A stretch of 64,000 nucleotides of DNA, from the NCBI GenBank assembly GCA_013397115.1, contig VWZW01005525.1:623521-687520 (forward strand). The letters run 5' to 3'. The number at the start of each line of letters is the position of its first letter. Position 1 is the first letter of the stretch. The stretch comes from Edolisoma coerulescens. Lineage: Eukaryota > Chordata > Aves > Passeriformes > Campephagidae. Under the pieces are notes generated by a model. The model saw only the letters and a list, made by a program, of their open reading frames with translations. It was not told where the DNA came from and searched no databases. The position numbers and the translations under genes are program-made. Shown here piece by piece: positions 10,161-24,084 of the stretch.

Positions 10161-13069
10161 CCAGGATCATATTACAGCTAAGAAAGCTGTTTTCTCCTGC
10201 TGCATAACTTAAGGTATTTTCCCTTTTGGATCAGGATGAATCCAGCATCTTCTAAAGTTTCAGAGGGAAATGGAGGTGAGTAGGGAGAGTGCTACATGTT
10301 TGAGTGGAGCTGAAGAACAGAGCAAGGGAAAATAAGACTGTGAGCACCACCTGCTCTTCCGCATCTTCTAGGCCACCCCAGATCACTGGATTTGAGCCAT
10401 GGAAATTGCTCCAGGAAAACCTGGGTACAGCTCCTCAGCATCCTCAGTGCTCAGCAGTGCCTGCCCTTCCAGGTGTCCTTGGGGCCTCTGTGGGAGGCAG
10501 GTTGTCCCATCAAGAGTCAGTGACAGCCTGCGTGGCAATTCCATCTCACTGACACCGCTTGCACGAGGGATTGGTGGGAAACAGCGTGCACAGCAGTGAG
10601 TCAAGTCAGCAGCTTGCTTGAGTCATTCTATTTTGGATAAAGGAATGCAAATAAAATGAGTAGAAACTATTCAAATATTATTTTGTCCAGGCATTTAAAG
10701 CTGGTCTGTTACATAGGAAACCCTTCCTGGATGAGGTTTTACCAAAAGCTATACATTGATCCTGTGAAAAGCTTCAAATCTGATAGCACTATCTTTCTCT
10801 CCTGAGGAAATTTTAAAAGTCTGGTTCCAGTATCTGTGACTCTCTGCTTTAGCTCCAAAGTCCAAATAGGATGGACCACAGCAGACAGGGCCTGATCTGT
10901 GAGTGCTGCTATAACAGGCTGTGGATTGTCAGCCTGACCTGCTGTTAGCCAGACTCTTGAGCAGCAACAGCAGACTTGGGGTAAAACCCTCCAAAACCCC
11001 TTCTCAGTGGGGGAACTACCCATTCCTAATGACCAGGGGTGCTGGAGACAAGCTCTGTCAGCACCATCCCCTGCACAGGTGGTGGGCACAGCCCAGAGTT
11101 TTGCTCTGTACTCTGTGCAAGGCTGTGACTCTGGGGATGGGTAACCCTACCAGCCACAAAGCCGCCTTCCTCCGGGCTTTACCTCTGCACGTGGAGGGAG
11201 CAAACCTGCCAGGCTTGGGAACACGGCTGCAGACATAACCCAGCTCCACTGCCAGACCGTTTGCTGACAGAATGACTGTTTTATATGGCTATAAGAACAG
11301 CTATAAGCTCAGCTGTCTGAAAAGCAACAAAATCTATGATGTGTGTTTCTAAATCCAATGACAGCTGGCAGGGCTGCGCTGCAGCTCATTCCTTCTTTTA
11401 CATGGTTTAGTTAAAACACTTCTCTGCAATCACCCTGATTTATCAACAAACAGCAGTTTCTGGAACAATTTAAAAGCATTCCCAAATAGGTAAGAAGTGG
11501 TCAGCTCCTCAAGCACTCAGCAAGCTCCCACATGGCAGGCAGCTAGAGATGGGCAGGGAAGGCTGATGGGAGGACCAAACGCCCTCCCTGGCCACCTCAC
11601 AGGGAGGACAGGGCTGTGAATCCCATCGGGGTGGGGGTATTGCGGCAGGGGTACCTGGGCAGCTGCAGAGCATTACCCACGGATGGGAGAATGGTGATTT
11701 ATATAGTTTAGAGCTGCCTTCAGGTGCAAATATGAGCCATTTCTGTGCTGTCAGGAGAGCTGACTTGATCCTTGCACAGTGCTGCTCCCTAGCCACATGG
11801 AGAGGGACCTTCTGCAACTTAATCTGACCTCTCAGGCGCAGGAAACCCTATGCAGCCCAAGCCCACAGAGGTACATACAAGATAATGCCATAGCTTGGTG
11901 TTCAGCTGGATGTTGTAACACAAGGCAGAGCGAGAAGGCAAGTACAGTACCATGCCTGTCCCCACACTCACCTCCTCCTGCCAGCTGTAGGGCAGATGAC
12001 AACAGCCATGACGGGAACCCACATACCTTGTGCATCACTTGCTGCTCAGGCAAGGTGCATCCACGTTGCTCTTTCAAGCTGCCACAGATGCAAGGCAGAG
12101 GTTTCTTTAGAAATACTTTTTCTAGCAGCACCTGAAGCACTGCAGCTAGAGGATGGATGTTTTCAGCACTTCCTTGCAAAAAGCAAGCTGGGCAGCACAG
12201 GCTGAGCAACACCCTGTGCAGATGCTGCATGGCTAAACAGGAATGAGAGATGCACAGGTACAAAGCATGCTTTTAACATGTTCACCTAATCTCAGTAAAA
12301 TGCTTAGCCCAGGTAAGCTGTGCATCTAGCTCACCAATCCCCTTCAGCCCAGCCAGCAGCTCCCATACTCCATTTTTTGCTGCCTAAACTGCTGTCATGT
12401 GGCAGACACACGGCTTGATTCAGAAGAGCCTCACACAGGGATGCAAGCCAGATCCACCCCACAGCATCCCTGGAGCCACAGAAGGAGCAGAGCCTCGTAC
12501 CAGGCCCTTTGCCTCCCACCCCTCCGATCTCTGGCTGCTCCAGAGCAGAGTGACATTGATCAGTCATGCGAGGAGCCTGAACTACCACATCGGGAACAAA
12601 TTCAAACTGAGGACTTTAGTGTTGCCAAACCCCAACATTCAAAAATCATGAGTCAAACTCACAAAAATCATGGGACTGGCTCAAGAAACCTGGTTTTAAC
12701 ATAATTTTCATTGCCTGCTTTTTTCAAAAATTTGGGGTGCCTTTATAAGGTGTTCTTGAGCTCTTCTACTACCAGGAGAGTTAAAATCTGGCTTGTTTTT
12801 ATTATTCCTTTTATGGCAGTTGATGTGCAGCAAAACAATCGGTTTACAAGTTGTTTGCCTCCCTTTCCCAAGGGTGGGGACTGCAGCTGTTGGCCAGGGA
12901 TGGCAGGGGCACGCCTGAAGTCCCTCAGTGCCCGGTGCTGCAGCAGAAATGCTCTGCTGCTAAAAAGGGGTCTGGCCATCTCCTCTTACCGTCCCTAGCT
13001 ATTCTACAAACCCAAGATCCACAAAAATCAGGTGCTTTGCTTTGTGGGTGTGAGTCAATGTTTCCTATC

Positions 13070-13240
13070 GTGCAAGGAGCCGCGGCCATGGTGCGCTGCT
13101 GAAACCGCCTGTCCCTGTCCCGGCACATCCTCTCCTGCCTGCTGACCCCATTGTCGCCATCGGCCGTCCCTGGCTGTTCCTACTCAGCAGAGCAGCTGAC
13201 TTCCCTGGGAGGAAGAGGGAGTGACTACGTTCTTCGCACA
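13070..13240. other. CpG-dense intronic patch
   Basis: About 11 CpGs occur in roughly 170 bp, including a CCGCGG site. A second cluster of about 7 CpGs follows at 13556-13610. The function is unknown. The sites could be regulatory, or GC-rich sequence that has escaped deamination. Confidence 0.35.
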
Positions 13241-16200
13241 CTTTGTGAGCTGGGCATCTGGTATTTTTCAAACCTCTGAAACATTTTAACTGAAAACTGT
13301 CTTAAAAAAAAAAAACCCACCCAAAACCCCAACCAAAAAACAACACATAAAACCGGAAATGTTTCAATCTGAAATCCTTAATTAAAACCACACTCTTTAG
13401 TACATAAAGAAGGAAGTTAAAACAGAAATGTACTTTTGCACATTACAGACAGCATTATAATAAACACAGAGCTCTGCCAAGAAAGAGGCATTTTCAAGGC
13501 TAAAGTAGATGCCTCCAGCTGCACTCAGATAATGTCAGAGGGCTTGTCTGCAGTGCCGAGTGTGGCTGCGTTTGAACACGACAGCGACCGACCACGCTTG
13601 ACGGGTGAGGAACATGGCAATTACTGGTGCAGACTGTGAGTACTGCAGCAAGGACCACAATCCGCTGGGGTCAGACCTCCACTGATTCCCACAGATCCCA
13701 GACCCAGGTCTTAATCTGTAAAATATTTGAAGGAACTGGCCCTGGCTCTCTCTGCTGCTCTGGGCTCACAGATACGGCTCAGCTGGAGGGACCCGGTTTG
13801 GCAGGAGCTCTCCCCAGCTAGTCTTTGGGGGAATCTTGTACCAAAGCACACAGGGTGGAGTCTGAACCTGATTTTGGAGGCACAGATGAATGGCTGGAAA
13901 AGGCCAGCATCGTTAGCCTGATGTCCTGCACCAGGCAGCCTGGGACGCACATGTGGAGTGCACGAGTCAAACCCAGTCCCTCAGCAGGACAGATCAGATA
14001 CTTTATAAAGGTACCCACCACTGCCAGCTTAAAATCTGCTGCAAGTATGGAAATCAGCCTACCCCTGTGTGAAATTTTGCAGTTATTTAACATCAATAGT
14101 CAAAATAGGCACTTAGCTTTGAGTCCAAACTTACCTGTTTTGGCCTTCTCGTGACTGGATCTTGCTATATCCCTGCCCTGCTAGGTTTTTGTTTCTTGGG
14201 GATAGCTCAAGATTAAGGTCAAGCCTCTTCTAAACACACTTTCATTAAGCACTATTTGTTGCAGGTCTTCAGCATGTTCACAGTAATGCAAGATGTCCCA
14301 AGCTTCCAATCAATTCTTCAGCTCTTTGCTGTCCTACAAGCCTTACCAAGCCCTGTCGAAAAACCACTGCTATGTGGGGCATTTAGGATCTCATGAACCA
14401 ATTGGTTTGCTGTGGGAGGACAGGTCTGCTCAGACTCCTTCTCCTCTTCACGAGCTGCAGAGCCAAAGCAGCCTTGTCTGCGCGTAAGTGCCAGGAGAAC
14501 AAACAAGACACATTCAAAGTCCTTATAAACAACTACAGCAATTAGCCTCACACATGCTTCATGGAAAGATTGTTGGAGGGGAATGCTGATATAAAATGAT
14601 GTCACCTGCTTAAGAAAAAGAAGAAGGAAATAGGAGGGTTGATTGGGGTTTTTTGTATGAAGAATATTTTGGGGTTCAAAATGAGGTGAGAAACAGATGC
14701 TGGGCATGTCTCCGGGGGCCAAGAAAAAGAAAAGGAGCACAGAAGATGTCCCACAGAACTTCATTAATGACAAACAGAACATGGAGGACATCTTTTTGAG
14801 TGTCTGACTAAAGCAGCTAAAATAACTGGAGTTGGTAGGAACTGGTAATTTTAATTATCCTGTTATCTGCTAAAGACAGAGCAGGGCAAGTCCCAGACGC
14901 TCCAAGCTGCTGGAATGCGTGGGGAAAAGTTGCTCTGGAGAAGGGAAAGTAACAGGGGAGGGGATGTTTATTACTTGGATATTATTGATATAGGAAGTTG
15001 ATTAATAATCAAAAAATGGAAGTGAATTTGAGTGCAAGTGGTTACAAAAAAAAAAAGTCCAGCAATTTAAGGCAGTGAAGGAATAAGTAGAATGGATTAA
15101 AGATAATGTATTTCAAAAAAAAGCAAATTTGAACAAATTCAGGGCACAGGTCAAGAGGATCTCTGGGGAAGGGAGTTTAAGACAGCATTTCCCAACCAGT
15201 GAGACATGGAGAGGCAACAGCTGTGCTGTGGGTCAGGGGAAAGAGCAGCAGAAAGAACAGCAGGAAAATACCCTGCAAATACATACAAATAAGAGAAAGA
15301 AAGAGGAAAATAACAACTCAGTGCAAAAGAGTAAGCAATATATTGACATAGAAAGAGCTCTTTTCTTTAGTTTTCATTGAGATAATTGTGACATGACTGT
15401 TAGTTACATTAATCTGACGTGTGAAAGAGCAGCAGGCCTGAAGAGGGACAGAACAAATGAAAGACCACTTAGGAAACCTAAACCACAGAAGTGCTCAATA
15501 ATCACTATGAAATCTGTGTCAAATTGTTTTGCCAAATACAGAAGATTCATATGTATTCAATAAATACCTTTTCTGCATTTTTCACCCAGAATTTTGCCAC
15601 TATCAGCATGCCCTCTTACAATAATCCTGCATTTTGCTGAAGTGGTTTTACTCCTGGTACATTGGAAGTATATTTAGTGCTTTACTCCCCTGGGCACAGA
15701 TGCATCTCCAACACTCTCAACTTCCCCTCAGTGTTTGCCAGCATTTCAGGGGGATGCACCTCCTCCAACTTCAGTGCAATGGAGGTATCACCTGAGCAGG
15801 TTCATTCCTTCAAGGGGAGCAGGGAGGAACAGGGAGGACTCCTGGTGATTTAAGCATCCAGTGCCCTGGGTGAACTCTGTTGAAACTCTATACCTCTTTA
15901 CATTCCTGGACAATAACCCAAAGCCAGCCCAGCCCTGTGGAGCAACACTGCAGGTACATGGACTTGGATGGGATGGATGTTAAATTTCACAGCAATCACC
16001 CTGCAGGCACCGCTGCCACTCAACTCCTCCGCACTGGCTGGCACATCCTTGGTCGCTGTAGTGATGGGGAGGATGCTCACACAGCCTGCCAGGACAGTAG
16101 CCCCGAAGTATCATCCATTGATGGTATCATGCCTAGAGGTGGCTGTCAAAAACAGAGGGAGCCACACAGGCAGAAGAGGCAGAGGAGAGCACAACTCACT

Positions 16201-19200
16201 CGTGGTATGTGGGACTCAGCTAAACACACAGCAAAAGGCTGTGCCGTGAGTTACTCCACTCACTGAATGGATTTAGATGTCAGACATCAGCTCTTTTCAT
16301 GAGCAGATCTTCTGGATGGCTTTTAATACGTATGTGTACCCAACTGCTGAGTGACCTACAGCACTGCCCTCCCTCCTGCTCCCCTCTTACTACTGAAACA
16401 CAAATCCTTCAACTGAAAATACATCAAACTCTGGAGCTGAAGAGTCATATTAAAATCGAGTATATGAGGTGCTGGATTAAGCTAATGGTGTCATTGGCTT
16501 GCCTTCTGGGAGAGGGATCTGAGGTTTTTGCAATATACTTGTCAGATTTTTCAACTTACTTGGCTAAACAAATAACCACTGTTAAACCTCTGAAAGGGAT
16601 TCTGCCCCCAGCCAGAGGAGACAGCCTTCTGAGACAATTCTTGGGGATAAAGGTTGATCTAAAAAAGCATAATTTCTCAGGGTTTAACTAAATATCTCAC
16701 TGGTTAAGTAAATGGTTTTATTTCTGGATATGGCATAATCTCTGCTGAAAAATAAATGCATGGAAAATATTAAAATCAACTTATTAAAATAAATTCCCCC
16801 CCAAACTGCTTGGCAGTCTCTAATTAAATAATTCTACCTGAAAATCCCATTGCCTGAGATTACTTATGGGATATGCCCACTGGCTCCCACCTTTGGTAAA
16901 TGGGAGCCATGTGGGCAGCATTAGGAGAGGGAAGTGCAAGAAAAGGTGAGCCCAGCGAAAGGCAGATGGACACACCATGGCATGCTGGGGGAGATTAAAG
17001 GGAGACAAAAAAGGAGGGATGAAAGCTTCTAACAGTGGAGAACAGGAAATTTTCTGTGTCTGAGGAAGGTTGTGTGCTTGCTCTGAGCAGGAAGGAAGGT
17101 GTTAGCAGCTGGAAGAAAAGACTAAGTCTTGTCCTGAGAGGAAATGCTTCAAAAGCATTTACTTTCCAGATTTGCAATGACCTTGCTCCACTTACTGCTG
17201 AGGCTGTGGATGTTGGAAGCCTCATCCTGCAAAATGTGGCTTGTTGTGCATTATTGTACAGCTGAAAAATGCTACACGTTCTGAACTGAGAAATATACTT
17301 ATGCTCACAGCACTCAGAAATGACTCAACAGATTCTCACTCAGATTTCAGGTCATCTCTTCAAACCCTCAGTCTGAAACTTCAGCATAAGGAATTCCCAT
17401 TTAGATGTGATAGGATAAAATTATAAAAACTCAAACCACTTTTGCAACCACAGACCAAGGGTTCTACATGATCTTGTGCTATGTCAGCACCAGGGGGACA
17501 AACAGGGCAAGCATCTGGACACCAGGAGGACAAGTCAGCCACTAGGATCACCTCCTGGAGAGAAAACAGAGAGACAGAGGGTGCCCGAGATGAAAGCAGC
17601 AAAGTCAGGCAGCCTCAGTCTCTTCCCAGCAGCACTGACCAGACTTGGTGGTGATGTGCTGCTGTGCAACACAACAGCTTTGATCACAAAGACTGATGGC
17701 AATGAAGAAGCAGATATCTCTAGTGATTAAGGGAGGAATGTGAAATATTTTATGCACATGTGTGTAGAAACAGACTCTATCTTTCCATAACACTTTTGGC
17801 CATCCAATCAAGAAAGTCACACAGACAGCACTTGTGTCAGAAGAGGTGGCAGCAGCAGGGAGAAGTTTATCAAGCTGGTCCATCAGGCCTAGTTGATCAT
17901 GATTTCTTTCTGATGAATTTTACTGGTACTCCAGTGCTGGAGTCCTGGGATGGCAAACATAACAGAAGCCCACAACCGTCAGAGGATCTGGAAAACCTCA
18001 TTAGCTTTCTGATGGCTCTTTGCTCAAATACAATCTAAGCACCACAAGGACAGAGCAGAAGGGCAACCCAGCCTCCAGAGTGCCCTGGAGGAATTTTGGA
18101 AATGCTGCTGATAGCCATGCTCCAGCAAGGCATTGGCTGGGACAGTGCATGAGTGCTGGGTTTTAACCACTGTGTTTCCTGTGTATTGCATTTCCTGACA
18201 CAAGAGGTGCTACAAGTCCTATCAGTGATGATTTCCCACTTCTCAAAGGATGGAGATCTGCAAAGTTTCCTTAGCCTCTAATGGCTCCTTCCCAAGGACA
18301 GACTCACTAGGAGGTGCAAGCTATTGGCAGCTCAAGGGCCCAGAGGAGCAGTTGACCGTGTTTAGGCCGCGATCCAGAAGACTTGATTTCATCCAGCATA
18401 AGTGGAGCTGTTTTATTTATTCTAGTGGTCTGATGGTGAGGGAGGAGTGCTCCCTGGCTGCCCACGCCAGCCCTGTTCCAGGCAAGAGGTCCAACACACA
18501 GCCCTTCTCCAGAAAACACTGCTCACAGGGACAAGGCGCCCATCCTCACATGCCACCAGGAAGCAAAGTTTCAGCAGACTCATGCTGCCTCCCAAGAGAC
18601 ATTTAATCTTCTCTTAGACCTGTTGTCTGACACTCTATGTCTTTGCCAGCCAGGTGAGCCCATGTGATTGCTCCACATCATGCTGGAGGACTGTTTGAGC
18701 CTCCCTTCTCCAGCAATGGCCAAGAGGAGACACCTGGAGAAGAGCACAGGAGGGACAACACAGCATGGTTGGTTTCTAGGAATCGGTGGCACCGGGCAGC
18801 AAGGATACAAGGCATCAGGAGCCTTACTTCCCAAATAAAAGCAATAGTAAAAGCCAGGATGCAATGATAGCCCCGGGACACCACATGCACCACGAGTATG
18901 ACAAAACTCAACTCAGAGTAACCGGCTGTGCCACCTAAAGGTCTGAAAGCACGATGTCCTAGCTCACATGAAACAGTGAGAGTCTGTTGAACCCTCAGAA
19001 CAGACTTATGCCAAATTACAAATAAAGATCCAAGAAGACTTGACACAATACTGAGGCAATGACTAGAGAAATGACTTATGAAGTGCACAATGAATGACTG
19101 CAGGGCTGACCAAACGAAGGAGAAGCTTTTAAGAGCTGCAGAAGCTTTCCAAAGGAACAGAATCTGAGGAGTGCCAATTTGTGTCAAAGATTTTCCATCT

Positions 19201-19849
19201 GCACACAAATAAATAAATAAGAAAGATGGAAGCAGACAGGGAGAAATCTGTGTTGTCCATCACAGAGCCCTATGTGGGTGTAGCTCCTCCAATGCACTCT
19301 GCGCTGAACTCCAGCGAGACTGAAGTGTTGCAGATGGCCGGCAGTAGTCATCTGCGTGGGGCTGAGTTATACTTCATGGGTCCAATTCTGCCTCTGAAAT
19401 GAATGCTGTATCCTCTACATGCCCAAGGTACGCTCCAGACCAGCACTGATCTGCCAGGGGGGGAGCAACAATGCCCCTCAGGCAGAGTGTGGTCTGGGAG
19501 CCCAGCAAGAACAAAGGAGCAAGGAAGGAAGATGTGAGACAATAAGCAGAAGGGGAAAAGAAATAAATTTCCGTGGCTGAGCCATGACATCCCAACTCCT
19601 CTTAACTGCCACTCCTGCTCTCCACAGCACTTCAGCATAAGGACACCAGCCTTGCCACCCACCAACACACCCGCGGAGGGAGCAGAGAGGGAGGCATGGC
19701 AGGCAAAGAGGGGACAAAGACAAGCCAAAGAGTGCGGGAGGGAAAAAATATTTTGGGGTTTATTTTTCACACAAGATTCACAACATTCCTCAGAAAATTT
19801 AATTTTGCTGTCCTGGTCTTGTTTGCTAACCAGAACCAATTTAATTTTA

Positions 19850-20025
19850 AAACAACACGCAGAGCCAACGGGGGAGAAAACATTTTGCAATGGCTCTTCG
19901 CTCCCACTTGGAACGGCGAGCACAGCTTAACTCGTTCGGCTCTCACAGTTGCAGCACCAGCTCGTGGGGAGCTGACCCGAGAAACCTCTGCCCGGGAGGA
20001 AGAGGGGACTCACTGGTGCCCGTAA
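19850..20025. other. CpG-dense intronic patch beside an AT-rich segment
   Basis: About 11 CpGs lie in 175 bp. Directly before it is an AT-rich block (19745-19850) containing repeated AATTTAATTTT motifs. The sharp change in composition suggests a possible regulatory element, but there is no direct evidence. Confidence 0.3.
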
Positions 20026-22374
20026 ATGATAGAATAAAAATGGGTTTTTGAGCAACTTGACAGATCCCACTCCACAGATCTGTGGGGGCTGGAGGTGGTG
20101 GGAGCAGGGAGCGATTTGTCGCATGGAACATCTTTCTGTAGCCCTGTCTCTCCACTCGACAGCTCACTCCAAGGTTTGTAGAAAAAAAATGGCTTGTTGC
20201 TGCATTTAACAAAGAGCAGAAAGCTCCTATTCCTCTTCCACTACCAAGAACATGCACATTTCTCATATCAGCATGTTAGTCTTCTGTGGTTTTATGCCTT
20301 GTTGTGACAGTTTGGTGAGCAAGCTGATAAAAATCAAGAGCTTTTCAAAGGCAAGGTTAACACACTCATGTGCGACCTGGCTTGTCAGAGAACACCAGAA
20401 ACTCCAAACACGTTGCTTCTGCTTACCATCTGCATGAGCTTATTCAGACTAAAATAACAAAGTGTGTTTCCTGATCTCCGTCAACGTAAATAGAGCCATT
20501 AAACTGCAAGGCTGTTTACATTCTAGGAAATAGTCGTTGCATTCATCCTGAATGCTCCTCATCCTGCAGCCCCAGCACCCCCACACTGGGCTAGCAGTGG
20601 CTCTGCTGCAGCCCACAACCCCACTGACCACCGGCTAACACCAGGCACCAGGACCTGCCACGTCTGTGCCACAAAACCAATGGAAACCCCTTCACAAATA
20701 TTGTATGCTGGTGTCCAAATTTGGTTTTATAACTAGAAACAAGGACGCACTTGAAGGATCCAGCTCTCCCAGTTGTAATATCTGGCAGGCACAGAAGTGG
20801 GAACATTCACTTTTTATAAAAAGAGATTTTTTGGTAGGTAAAATCATAAATATTAGAGCAGGAAAAAAAGCCCCAGAGCTTGCCAGTGGCGTGCTTACAG
20901 CAGCTCTGTCTTCTGCGTCATGCGAGGACCAACTCTCCAACACAAGCACGTAGAGATGGCACGGCCTCCGTCCCAGAGGATTTATGTCCTGGAAGAGGAG
21001 GGGACGGTGCCATCTGTAAGCTGTTGCCTCCCGGAACATCAGAGCCAAACACTGCGCTCTTTTGGCCAAGGCAACCCATCTGCTCACAGGGGAGGGCTGA
21101 AAGCAAACATTGCCCAGCCCTGTGGAGGTCCAACCACGCCAGTCAGCACCTCTGCACCCATGTGGGCACGGGGCTCCTGGGTGCTGACAGGGACATTCGC
21201 ACACTTCCTGGGAACACGTGCCATTCTGGATGCTGGCCTGCACTGCTAGACTCCTTACAGCCCTAATAGGTGTTCCCTGTAATTGTGGGAGACCGTTGTT
21301 TTTTGTTGGCCTAGCTTCACCTGCAGAATTGTCAGGAATGAGAATCCACATTTGGAAATAATAACAAAAGGATAAAACTGGGCAAATAATGATGCAGGCC
21401 AGGTCACACATTCCCATTTTATTAGACTCAAGCCCTCCTGAAAGAATTTCCTTGTATCTGCGTGTAATAGCTAAGTGCAAATATTTTCTAGAGGACATTC
21501 TGTTTCACAAAATGGAGGGGCTCTGTTTCTGTGCAGGTTACACCATAAATTATCCATTATAAGTGTGGCAGGTTTTGTCTTTATGCTCTCTGCATCACAG
21601 CTCTGGACCTGCCCTTGCGGCTCTGCTCGGCGAGCCAGCTCTGCAGTTCCATGGATCCATCAGGATCCATCACAAACGTTCCCCTCTGCAGGGCCAGAGA
21701 GTCTCTGTATTACCACTCTTCACAGCTCCTGTCCTTGTCTCAGTCCCAGCTGAAAATAGCCCTCTCCTCTTCTGCATATGGCTCTTCCCTACCCCCTCCC
21801 TTTGCTACCAATTAACTCACTGGAGCATTTGTGAACCAGAACGAAAGACAACATGGAAGATAGAAGGTTACTCCCGTTCCCCACTAACCTGATAGGGACA
21901 ATGCCACTCTGCCCAGCCTTGTGCCAATTGTCAGCCTGCAGCAGGAAGCCCACAGAGTGTGGACAAGGCTAAGGAAGAAAGGAGTGCAAGTGCATTTGCT
22001 TTAGCTGCTGATGTTCTGCCAATCGCGTCACACGTAACCATAACAGCGGGGCTCTTGAAACCCAGCACATCAGCATTTGCTTTTACCTTGACTTTCGAGG
22101 CATCTGTGCCATGTAGGCACTGTTTTTAAAAGATTAAAGCAAATATGGATTTGCACTTGCATGTGAACAACATGATGTGAGGTGGGATGCACTGCGGGAA
22201 TGCCACTGCCCTCGGCAGAGCCAGTGTGTCCAAGGGAACAATCCTGCCTTGATTCAGAGCTGTTAATCACATTCCAGGAACCACTGCAGGTTCTAGAGTT
22301 ACACACCCACTGGGAGACAGGCTTTCATCACAGACCTGTAATTAAAGGGAGATGTTAATGTTGCACGCTAATAA

Positions 22375-22428
22375 CTTGGAACATCAGTTATTCTTAGAAC
22401 ATCAGTTATCCTTGGAACATCGGTTATC
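22375..22428 (+). repeat. 18-bp unit in three tandem copies
   Basis: CTTGGAACATCAGTTATT, CTTAGAACATCAGTTATC and CTTGGAACATCGGTTATC follow one another with one or two differences between copies. This is a micro-minisatellite inside the large intron. Confidence 0.9.
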
Positions 22429-24084
22429 CTGGGAGTTCAGTGAATTTAAAAATGTAAGTATTTTGATAAAGCTCATCAGTTAACAGACCAACTTTATTTT
22501 AACTCCAAATAAATCAGGAAGGTTTGATGTTTTTATGCCAAGGTATTTCTGCAGAATTAGAAAGTACCTCAGTGTAAGCCTAGAAAGTCTCGATCACAAA
22601 CCAGGCAGGCACAGCATGTCAGCATGGAGCACGTTACATCTATCTCTCAGCATCTAAAACAGTTAAAGAATTACTGAATACTTTGCACGATGAACTCTAA
22701 ACATCATTACAACCCCTCAGGTTTGCTTTGTGGGGAAGATTGAGTGAAAAAAAGATGCCTGTGGCTAGACAGTGTGTTTTAATCATGTCCAGCCCTTTCC
22801 ATTTGAGGTGTATGTATCAAGTGTCTGTCCAAACAGGAAGGACGCACACACGGGATACTCAGAACAGCTGAAACTCACGCACTCAAGAAGGAAAACATCT
22901 CCCAGTTGTGTGTGGGTTGGCTCTGAGGATCAGGAAATACACGGAAGACAATGCCCAGGGACAGGGCAATCTCGGCCATGGGATGTGCTTGGGCACACTG
23001 CTGGGGTGTCACTGAGGAAAAGGCCACTTCGGGTCAGGATGGAGAGAACACCATCCCCTGCACAGGCCCAGACCTGCTGAGAAGACACCTAACCCAGATG
23101 GGAGAGGTGAAAGCAGCAGCCATGAGCTGTTCTCAAGTGCGTGGCAATGTTTCATTGTCAAAAAGGCTGTGCTGGCCAGAAATGTTACTACATTATTCAG
23201 CATTAAAAAACATTTTCCACTTAAGAACAGACACAAGCTTGAAGCCAGTGTAAAAGCACCCTCTCAATCAGTAGTAACAATGGCATCATTCAGTTCTGCT
23301 GATGCTTCAGGAGAGATCAGTACTTCTGCCTGTATGGTTTTAATAAAAGCAGCCAAATAATCTCAGTATGGGCTTTCTAGAAAGCCCTGTGGAGGGTTTG
23401 TGCACTTGAAAAAGGAGCACGGGATTCACGGCAGTTGAGGTGGTACTTGTGTGAACGCAGCTGCCCTGGGATAAAGATGTTCATGGCATAAGCTGAAGCA
23501 GTACGGAGCTGTAGACAGACAAGCCCCTGGAGAGACAGAAGAGAATTATGGAGTGTTGAGCTAATTAGGTTCACAGCCTTAATTATTGGAGCACTACAGC
23601 TGATAATGCAAAACCAGCCTTGTAAACAAGCTTCTATTTTCAGCCACTCATGCCAACAACTTTCTTCTGAAAGCATCTGCTGCACAACTCAGGCTTGTCA
23701 CATCCCAAGGGCGCATTTTGGAGAGTGTAAAGAGGTGCTCTGAAGCCTTATAGTATCAGGTAATTAGGGCAAAAGAGATCTTGACAATTCCCATTTTTAA
23801 ACAAATAATGAAAACATGATGGAACATTTCAAACTCATATGTGGGCTGGAACATGCATGGCTTAAGTGCTGGCTGGAAAAAAACCAAAACATGGGAATTC
23901 AGTTTTAGAGATGGCTTGCAAACCTTCAGCTTCTCTTCAGAGCATCCTCCCTGAGATCAGAGAAACAAGAAGCAAGGTCTCACACAGACCCTCTGCTGAT
24001 CCCAGGAGAATATGGATGGAGTCACAGCCTTACATCTTAACTGGCCCCATCCTTCTGCCCACACAAACTTCGTAGAGGCTCTAA
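22429..24084. other. Intronic stretch without recognised features
   Basis: This is ordinary intron sequence. I recognise no repeat family and no gene. Confidence 0.55.

Larger units (their letters stand above)
10161..22374. other. Intronic stretch, mostly featureless
   Basis: I recognise no mobile element here. There is an A-rich, C-interrupted segment at 13304-13360, an (AAAT)n-like patch near 19206-19222 and CpG-dense patches listed separately. The 268-codon open frame on the minus strand (21498-20692) resembles no known protein and is treated as chance. Confidence 0.55.

Noticed and set aside
13088..13102. ATG in a very strong Kozak-like context (GCGGCCATGG)
   Set aside because: The frame stops after four codons (ATG GTG CGC TGC TGA) and no promoter or exon is recognisable. 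It is a chance product of the CpG-rich patch.
19348..19923. 191-codon minus-strand open frame
   Set aside because: No recognisable domain. It spans a sharp composition change and has no splice-site context of its own.
20692..21498. 268-codon open frame on the minus strand, the longest in the window
   Set aside because: It shows no recognisable domain or family. It overlaps several frames on the other strand, has no plausible start context and lies in mid-intron. It is compatible with chance in moderately GC-rich DNA.
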